Source: Ruminococcus sp.
GTDB taxonomy: Bacteria; Bacillota; Clostridia; Oscillospirales; Ruminococcaceae
Length of the DNA: 56,598 bases
NCBI RefSeq assembly: GCF_017464355.1
Contig: NZ_JAFUAG010000021.1
Span: 1-56,598, forward strand
Direction of reading: 5' to 3'
This document shows positions 51,611 through 56,598 of this stretch, in pieces (position 1 is the stretch's first letter; the number at the start of each line of letters is the position of its first letter). The position numbers and the translations under genes are program-made. Below the pieces are notes generated by a model. That model ran no database searches and was not told the origin of the DNA. It saw only the letters and a list, made by a program, of their open reading frames with translations.

Positions 51611-52948
51611 TTATACGGTAAGGGTTCCGTTCTCGTTTTCCTCCAGCAGAAGCACCTGCTCTTCCTCGGCGGTGCAGGCATTTACATAGACAAGCACCTT
51701 TCTGCCGCTGCCTGCTTTGCAGGTGTATTCGCGGCACAGCACCTCGCCGCCGCCGTCGGTGGGTATTACAGCCATGCGCTCACTGAGGATATCGAGCCTT
51801 GGCGATACCGCCTGCCTTGCTTTCAGGGCCGAGCATAGCTTGTCCCTGTAGGTGCGCCTGCGGTGGTTCACCAGAAAACCTCTGGCATCGTAGCCCAGTA
51901 TATCCCCGTTGTCCATGGCCACCGTGACCTTTGCAAGGTCGGGGTACACCCGCCTGTCCTCATCGAGATAGCAGAAGTTCACCGTCATGGCGCCGTTCTG
52001 TATCTCGTAGTAGGTCACTTCCATGGAGGTCATGCCCAGCCTTTCAAGGAAGTCTGCCGCATTGTCAAGGGCGGTGTCCCTGCCGATCTTTTCCTGCCCT
52101 GCGTCCCGCATATTCAGAAAATATGAGATATACCCGCCCTGCTTAGTCACCTCACAGAAAGCGCTGCCCTCCTCATCGCTGAACCGCCATGCGGGCATTT
52201 TGCCGCCTACCTCAGCGGTGTCGGTCAGGTCTGCGGTGCTGATGCCCAGGGCTTCTGCCGCCTGATCGCGGGCATATTCCTCGGTGACAGCCTCCGCGTC
52301 TTTGGTCATCAGGGGCTCCTGTTCAAGCAGGTCGTCCGAAAAGGGGCCGTCGTAGATGAGCTTGGGGTATTCATCAAAGCTGCCCTCAAAATCAGTGAAG
52401 CCCTCGGTGACATGGGGCGGCTCCTTGTCGGTGAGCATACCATCGGCCTGCTCAAAGGTCAGCTCGCCCCCTGCTATCTCACCCTCCAGCTCCCACAGGC
52501 TGTCACACAGCTGCTTCGAGAAACGGCAAAGCTTCGAGATATTGCTGTACTCCTCCGCTGTCAGCGCCTCGCCTTTGTCCAGCTTTTGGGAAAGGGTCAG
52601 GGAATAGTTGCCCACCTGGGAAAGGAATTTGTTGGTGTTCTCCAGATCTCCCCGTGAAACAGGCAGCCTGGAAAGGGCAGCCTTTGCCGCCGCAGCCTCT
52701 TTGTAAAGGTCGGCGGAAAGGCTCTGCTGTATCCGCCCCGAGCCTGCATACAGCTGCTTTTCCAGCACGTTTGAAAGGTTCTCGCAGCTGCCCGCCAGTT
52801 CCTCCACCGCCGCAGTGTAGCTGTTGTTCACCGAGCGCTGCGCAGCTTCCGCTTTGCGCATGAGCGAGTAGTTCTTCACCGAAAGGGCACCCACTGCCGC
52901 CAGTGACAGGCTGCACAGGCGGATAAGCCCCCGTTTTTTTAGTGTCAT
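51611..52948 (-). CDS. ypeB: YpeB-like germination/PepSY-type protein
   Basis: 445 residues from ATG 52948 (AAGGA eight bases upstream). A short basic N-terminus and one membrane segment (about 8-25), a helical region to about 200, then repeated PepSY/YPEB-like units (ARDQAAEALGIS, DTALDNAADFLERLG, RVYPDLAKVTVAMDNGDILG). In Bacillus, YpeB partners with the cortex-lytic enzyme SleB in spore germination. No sleB lies in this window, and the host may not sporulate, so the role is uncertain. It is divergent from the lipoprotein gene at 53148. Confidence 0.8.
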   Translation of the reverse strand: MTLKKRGLIRLCSLSLAAVGALSVKNYSLMRKAEAAQRSVNNSYTAAVEELAGSCENLSNVLEKQLYAGSGRIQQSLSADLYKEAAAAKAALSRLPVSRGDLENTNKFLSQVGNYSLTLSQKLDKGEALTAEEYSNISKLCRFSKQLCDSLWELEGEIAGGELTFEQADGMLTDKEPPHVTEGFTDFEGSFDEYPKLIYDGPFSDDLLEQEPLMTKDAEAVTEEYARDQAAEALGISTADLTDTAEVGGKMPAWRFSDEEGSAFCEVTKQGGYISYFLNMRDAGQEKIGRDTALDNAADFLERLGMTSMEVTYYEIQNGAMTVNFCYLDEDRRVYPDLAKVTVAMDNGDILGYDARGFLVNHRRRTYRDKLCSALKARQAVSPRLDILSERMAVIPTDGGGEVLCREYTCKAGSGRKVLVYVNACTAEEEQVLLLEENENGTLTV

Positions 52949-53089
52949 TCTATCAGTCCTTCTTCTGCCGACCTGCCGTGCCTGTTTTGCAGACAAAGGA
53001 GGTCGGTGTATTTGAGGATAGTATGGGCAGTTTTCTTTGTATTATTCGTGTGAAAAAAATGATACTGCACCGAAAACTCTGGCAAAGCC

Positions 53090-53118
53090 TTGATTTCAGC
53101 GAGGTAATGTGCTATAAT
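53090..53118 (+). promoter_or_regulatory. Promoter of the lipoprotein/comEB cluster
   Basis: TTGATT (53090-53095), 17 bases, TATAAT (53113-53118), 30 bases before the ATG at 53148. Confidence 0.75.
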
Positions 53119-53147
53119 GATGAAAAAGCTCATTGTCGGAGGTCAGC

Positions 53148-53603
53148 ATGGACAGATCAAAGATGATATTTCTCGCGCCCCTCTTGCTTGCGGCACTGCT
53201 GACAGGCTGCGGCGGGGGCGGCACAGGCAGTTCTTCTGCGGAAAGCAGCTCTGCGGCAGCGACAGAAGCCCCTGCGGTGAGCGAGCCTTCGGATTTAGAT
53301 ATAGACACCGATACCGCGGCAAAGGCGGCTTATGACGGGCTTTGCAAAAGGCTTAAGGTCTTCGCCTTTGACTACGAGATGACCACTGCCGAGGTGCTGA
53401 AAAAGAAATACCCCGCAGCAGCCTCCGAGGAGGGGCTTGACCTTTCGGGTGAAAGGCCTGCCGCCGAGGGTGACAGGGACATCTACGACAGCGCCCGTGA
53501 AAGCGGCATAACTGCGGGTCGGGTGTATGCTGATGATGTGCCGTCGGTGAGGTATGTCTCCCCGAAGGGCGGCGAGAGAGTTTATACAGAAGATCAAAGC
53601 TAA
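53148..53603 (+). CDS. Small lipoprotein, unknown function
   Basis: 151 residues from ATG 53148 with CGGAGG upstream. Signal peptide with lipobox (LLTGC), a Gly/Ser/Ala linker, then a ~100-residue domain with no recognised family. The next gene follows after 22 bases and is also a lipoprotein, so both belong to one transcript reaching into comEB. The N-terminal five residues of the longer frame are not needed. Confidence 0.75.
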   Translation: MDRSKMIFLAPLLLAALLTGCGGGGTGSSSAESSSAAATEAPAVSEPSDLDIDTDTAAKAAYDGLCKRLKVFAFDYEMTTAEVLKKKYPAAASEEGLDLSGERPAAEGDRDIYDSARESGITAGRVYADDVPSVRYVSPKGGERVYTEDQS

Positions 53604-53625
53604 CAAAAGCAAAGGAGAGAATGTT

Positions 53626-54642
53626 TTGACAAGAAAAATAACAGCAGCACTTACCGCACTGGTGATGTGCGCAGGACTTTCGGCCTGCGGTGAAAAAGCT
53701 GCAAAGGAAGAAAGCAAGGCAGACACATCTTCTTCCGCAGCGGTGACTTCCTCTGAGAAAGAAAAGGCAGAGGAAACTTCTACGGTGACAGAAGAAAAGC
53801 CCGAAGACAGCAAGGCTGATGAAAGCAAGCCCGAAGAAACCACCGAGAGTGAAGCGCCTGCGAGTGAAGCCCCTGACGGCGCGGAAGAGTATACCACCGA
53901 AGAGGGCACTTCTGTCAAAAGGACGGGCAATATCATATATAGTGTGACGTACTCCGATATAGAAGAAAAGCCCACAGATGAAGATGTAAAGGGCTTTGCA
54001 GAAGCGGCTGTCAGGCACATTGAGGCTTCCCGCGGGGGAGATATGCAGGCATTCCTTGACACTATGGGCCTGGGGCTCATGCAGAAGCCTGTCAATGAGG
54101 TCAATACAAAGATCAATGAGCTGAGCGATGAGGACTTTGAAAGCTGGTGCAAGGACGCAAACCACGTTTTACAGTACGAGCTTTCCGATGAGGTAGCAGG
54201 GCTCTGGATGGTGCTTGGCAGCGAAAAGGCCGCTGCGGCAGTTGAGGATACCATTGACGCAACAGACCCCGAAAAGTTCAGTGAGGCAATAGCTGAGCTG
54301 GTAGGCAGCATATCCCCCGATGAGCCTAATACCGCCGATAACCTGACCGATGAAACTATCTGGGATACCGAGGGCGAGCCCATAGCGGTCAGTGATGATG
54401 CGGTCATACTTCTGCTGCTGGAGTATTATGGGAAAGACGGCGATGATGCATATTTCTGGGGAGATATCACTATCGTGGACGGTGATAATTCCTACAGGGT
54501 GCCCGACTACCTTATGGGCTGGAAGATAGACGGCAAGTACGGCGTTTTTGCTGGTATCGACGTCGATGAGGGTGAGGCCGATGAGGAGATGAAAGGCAAG
54601 ACCGCCGAAGAACTGTTCAAAATATTTGCAGCGCAGCAATAA
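53626..54642 (+). CDS. Lipoprotein with Lys/Glu/Ser linker, unknown function
   Basis: 338 residues from a TTG start. AAAGGAGAG lies nine bases before TTG 53626, and starting there gives a proper signal peptide ([18 protein letters not shown]) with lipobox LSAC, whereas the longer frame from 53554 would not. A long acidic/Ser linker (about 22-90) precedes an extracytoplasmic domain (about 95-338) of unknown fold with many Asp and Glu. It is the second of two tandem lipoproteins ahead of comEB. Confidence 0.75.
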   Translation: MTRKITAALTALVMCAGLSACGEKAAKEESKADTSSSAAVTSSEKEKAEETSTVTEEKPEDSKADESKPEETTESEAPASEAPDGAEEYTTEEGTSVKRTGNIIYSVTYSDIEEKPTDEDVKGFAEAAVRHIEASRGGDMQAFLDTMGLGLMQKPVNEVNTKINELSDEDFESWCKDANHVLQYELSDEVAGLWMVLGSEKAAAAVEDTIDATDPEKFSEAIAELVGSISPDEPNTADNLTDETIWDTEGEPIAVSDDAVILLLLEYYGKDGDDAYFWGDITIVDGDNSYRVPDYLMGWKIDGKYGVFAGIDVDEGEADEEMKGKTAEELFKIFAAQQ

Positions 54643-54664
54643 GCTTTTTTCAGGGAGGAAAAAT

Positions 54665-55144
54665 ATGAAAAGACAGGATTATCTCAGCTGGGACGAATAC
54701 TTCATGGGTATAGCACACCTTTCGGCCAGGCGCAGCAAGGACCCCAACACACAGGTGGGGGCCTGCATAGTTTCTGAAGAGAACAAGATACTCTCGGTGG
54801 GCTACAACGGTATGCCCACAGGCTGTGATGACGATGAGATGCCCTGGGAGAGGGAGGGGGAATTCCTTGATACCAAGTACCCCTTTGTCTGCCATGCGGA
54901 GCTGAATGCCATACTCAACCGTTCTACGGGCAGCCTGAAAAATGCCAGGATATATGTGTCGCTCTTCCCCTGCAACGAGTGCGCCAAGGCTATAATACAA
55001 AGCGGTATCAAGGAAGTCGTTTACGGTGACGACAAGTATGCCGATACCGACGGCGTAAAGGCCTCAAAGCAGATGTTCAACATGGCGGGTGTAAAGCTGA
55101 GGAAGTACGGCTTCACCGAAAGGGTAGTGAGGATAGAGCTTTGA
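54665..55144 (+). CDS. comEB: Deoxycytidylate (dCMP) deaminase
   Basis: 159-residue zinc enzyme converting dCMP to dUMP for dTTP synthesis. The zinc ligands and catalytic Glu are in CHAELNAIL and PCNECAK; an N-terminal [15 protein letters not shown] stretch is typical. AGGGAGG precedes ATG 54665. Its stop overlaps the start of the next small gene. With cdd at 493, the window holds two separate pyrimidine deaminases. Confidence 0.95.
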   Translation: MKRQDYLSWDEYFMGIAHLSARRSKDPNTQVGACIVSEENKILSVGYNGMPTGCDDDEMPWEREGEFLDTKYPFVCHAELNAILNRSTGSLKNARIYVSLFPCNECAKAIIQSGIKEVVYGDDKYADTDGVKASKQMFNMAGVKLRKYGFTERVVRIEL

Positions 55145-55455
55145 CAGCGAAGAAAATGATATCCGCACTGGCGGAAAAGTACGGCGATGAGTTCATCTGG
55201 TCGCCCCTTGCTGACGGCAGCTTTTTTGAAAGGCAGCTGGTAAAGGAGTCGGACATTGAGCCCGAAAGGATAACTGCCCTGGCAAAATGCGAGGCCAATG
55301 ACGATGTGCTGTATCATATCGGGGGAGAGGAGCTTCCCTGGAGGATATACCACCTCACCTATTATTGCAGGGCAAAGTACAAGGGGTTTTCTTCGGCGGA
55401 GGAAGCCTGTGACTATATCGAAAAATGCTTCATTGAAGATTATATCTCAATTTGA
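55141..55455 (+). CDS. Small protein, unknown function
   Basis: 104 residues if it begins at TTG 55141, whose codon overlaps the comEB stop (TTGA), suggesting coupling; ATG 55156 is an alternative start five codons on. It is rich in Glu, Ala and aromatic residues, with no membrane segment and no recognised family. Codon use looks like that of its neighbours. It is followed by a GC-rich palindrome before aroE. Confidence 0.6.
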   Translation: MTAKKMISALAEKYGDEFIWSPLADGSFFERQLVKESDIEPERITALAKCEANDDVLYHIGGEELPWRIYHLTYYCRAKYKGFSSAEEACDYIEKCFIEDYISI

Positions 55456-55459
55456 TCGT

Positions 55460-55494
55460 GTATTGTTTCCCGCCGAAGGCGGGGGAAACAATAC
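55460..55494. repeat. GC-rich palindrome between genes
   Basis: GTATTGTTTCCCGCC and GGCGGGGGAAACAATAC arms with the loop GAA and a two-base bulge, followed by GAAAAAA. Its centre matches the palindrome at 33807-33845. It lies five bases after a stop and upstream of aroE. It is not followed by Ts on the plus strand, so it is not a normal terminator. Confidence 0.7.
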
Positions 55495-55568
55495 GAAAAA
55501 AGCCATTCTGTATCATCAGCGATACACTTCAAAATTGGGAGAAGATTATTTATAAAGGAGTAAGGAAA

Positions 55569-56426
55569 ATGGAAAGAAAATACGCACTGCTGGGCGAAAG
55601 CCTGAAGCACACCATGTCGCCGCCCATACATACGAGGCTGTTTGAGCTTAAGGGCAGAGAGTTCAGCTATGAGATAATAGAGCTGCCCCCCGAGCAGCTG
55701 GAGCCCCATGCGGGGTACTTGAAAAGTCTGGCGGGGTTCAATATCACCATTCCCCATAAAATGGGCATAATACCCCACTGCGACAAGCTGGCGGAGTCGG
55801 CAAAGCGGTACAACTCGGTCAACTGCGTTGACAACAAGGACGGTGTACACACAGGCTACAACACCGACTGTGACGGCTTCCTGGCCTCGGTGAGAGCCAT
55901 GGGTGCCGAGCTGGGCGGAAGAGTGCTGCTGCTGGGCTGCGGCGGTGTGGGCAGAATGATGGCCATTGAGGCCGCCCTGGCTGGTGCTGAGCTTTACATA
56001 GCTGTCCTTGAAAGCGACCTTCCTCTGGCGGAGCAGGCTAAGAAAGAGATAACCGCCATGAAGCCCGACGCTGCGGTGAACATAGTGCTGACCACCAAGA
56101 TAGACGCTTCCCTCGGCTATGATCTGCTTATGAATGCGACCCCCGTGGGTATGTACCCCAGGGTGGATAACTGCCCTGTCAGCGACGAAGTCATCGCTGC
56201 AAGCAAGGCGGTATTCGATGTTATCTATAATCCAAGGGAAACTCAGCTGCTGAAAAAAGCAAAGGCCGCAGGCAAAAAATACTGCGGCGGCATGGCCATG
56301 CTGGTATGGCAGGCTGTGAAAGCCCACGAGATATGGGACGGCGACAGCTACACCAACGAAGAGGTGCAGGCTATAATCGAAGAAATGCAGCAGCTGGTGG
56401 AAAAGGATTTCCCCGCGGCTAAGTAA
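55569..56426 (+). CDS. aroE: Shikimate dehydrogenase
   Basis: 285 residues from ATG 55569, preceded by AAAGGAGTAAGG. NADPH-dependent reduction of 3-dehydroshikimate in aromatic amino acid synthesis. Substrate site LKHTMSPPIHTRLF, catalytic Lys in NITIPHKMG, NTDCDGFL with the Asp, and the nucleotide loop GCGGVGRM are seen. The usual HSxSP is HTMSP here (Thr for the first Ser). The longer frame from 55452 would read through the palindrome and is rejected. Confidence 0.9.
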   Translation: MERKYALLGESLKHTMSPPIHTRLFELKGREFSYEIIELPPEQLEPHAGYLKSLAGFNITIPHKMGIIPHCDKLAESAKRYNSVNCVDNKDGVHTGYNTDCDGFLASVRAMGAELGGRVLLLGCGGVGRMMAIEAALAGAELYIAVLESDLPLAEQAKKEITAMKPDAAVNIVLTTKIDASLGYDLLMNATPVGMYPRVDNCPVSDEVIAASKAVFDVIYNPRETQLLKKAKAAGKKYCGGMAMLVWQAVKAHEIWDGDSYTNEEVQAIIEEMQQLVEKDFPAAK

Positions 56427-56513
56427 TGATAAGAGCGTCAACAGGGTCTTTGTGTGCCCTGACCCGCCCCACATTGTGCGTACAGCACAAAAAAGCCCCT
56501 ATGGTAAATTAAA

Positions 56514-56598
56514 TCAAGCTACGAACTGGCTTCGCAATTCAAGCGGAGTCAGTTTTGTTTTGAGTTGAATTCGCTGGTGATTGTAAAAGTAGATGTAA
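56514..56598 (-). CDS. IS3-family transposase OrfB, C-terminal fragment (cut by window end)
   Basis: Reading the minus strand from the window edge gives YIYFYNHQRIQLK then TPLELR and a TGA stop at 56514-56516. The YIxxYNxxRxQ...TPxxxR pattern is the conserved end of IS3-type OrfB (rve) transposases. The gene continues beyond the window, so completeness is unknown. The element end must lie between 56427 and 56513, possibly near the AAAAAAGCCCC at 56488-56498; the exact inverted repeat cannot be fixed from one side. Confidence 0.75.
   Translation of the reverse strand, partial: YIYFYNHQRIQLKTKLTPLELRSQFVA

Noticed and set aside
55440-56474. 344-codon minus-strand open frame
   Set aside because: It is antisense to aroE, whose motifs are intact, and shows no family features.
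56438-56493. Terminator after aroE
   Set aside because: TTGTGC-GTACA-GCACAA forms a hairpin, but As, not Ts, follow on the plus strand, and on the minus strand the T-run precedes the stem.

Overview
The window reads as chromosomal DNA of an anaerobic, plant-fibre-degrading Bacillota bacterium close to Ruminococcus (Ruminococcaceae). The evidence is a cellobiose 2-epimerase of the R. albus type, a GH5 endoglucanase, an intracellular GH8 exo-oligoxylanase, a GH11-CBM22-CE4 xylanase/acetylxylan esterase, a type III glutamine synthetase, rubrerythrin, and many Ser/Thr/Glu-rich lipoproteins. Promoters are mostly sigma-A type (TTGACA-17-TATAAT). The species is not assigned.

Layout. 1-492: non-coding, with a structured hairpin and two copies of a ~130 bp repeat. 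493-3440: cytidine deaminase, GH8, a large palindromic repeat, then cysK on the minus strand. 3705-6040: minus-strand cheR-cheB-cheW. 6334-10127: ribbon-helix-helix protein, small membrane protein, a 103 bp MITE-like element, clpB. 10135-15406: second copy of the palindromic repeat, then GH5, PHP phosphoesterase, polyprenyl glycosylphosphotransferase and cellobiose epimerase (minus). 15635-22355: glmS, second MITE copy, copper operon csoR-copA, endonuclease V, folD. 22469-27838: M16 peptidase pair, lgt and a GLUG-like lipoprotein. 28018-33420: acetyltransferase, DUF4236 protein, two exported proteins and the GH11-CBM22-CE4 lipoprotein. 34069-40381: ABC permease, ABC ATPase, DUF4097 protein and an OmpR-type two-component system; permease and ATPase promoters share a direct-repeat box at identical spacing. 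40589-46690: membrane proteins, GtrB-like glycosyltransferase, YfhO protein, zinc-ribbon protein. 46777-50788: ammonium transporter fused to a PII domain, and glutamine synthetase III behind a leader terminator. 50976-56426: rubrerythrin, YpeB-like protein, two lipoproteins, dCMP deaminase, a small unknown protein and shikimate dehydrogenase. The window ends inside an IS3-family transposase.

How the parts fit. Extracellular GH11/CE4 and GH5 enzymes on lipid anchors would release xylo- and cello-oligosaccharides. Cytoplasmic GH8 and cellobiose epimerase would process what is imported, and Lgt would add the lipid anchors. The Amt-PII and GSIII pair forms an ammonium-assimilation unit. The ABC/DUF4097/two-component block looks like an envelope-stress or peptide-sensing module.

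The strongest unexplained signals are: (1) two ~300 bp palindromic elements between convergent genes, whose ~49 bp core is inverted relative to identical flanks; (2) the shared TTTAAK-N5-TTTAAK-N11-(-10) promoter geometry; (3) a possible two-hairpin antitermination leader before glnN.
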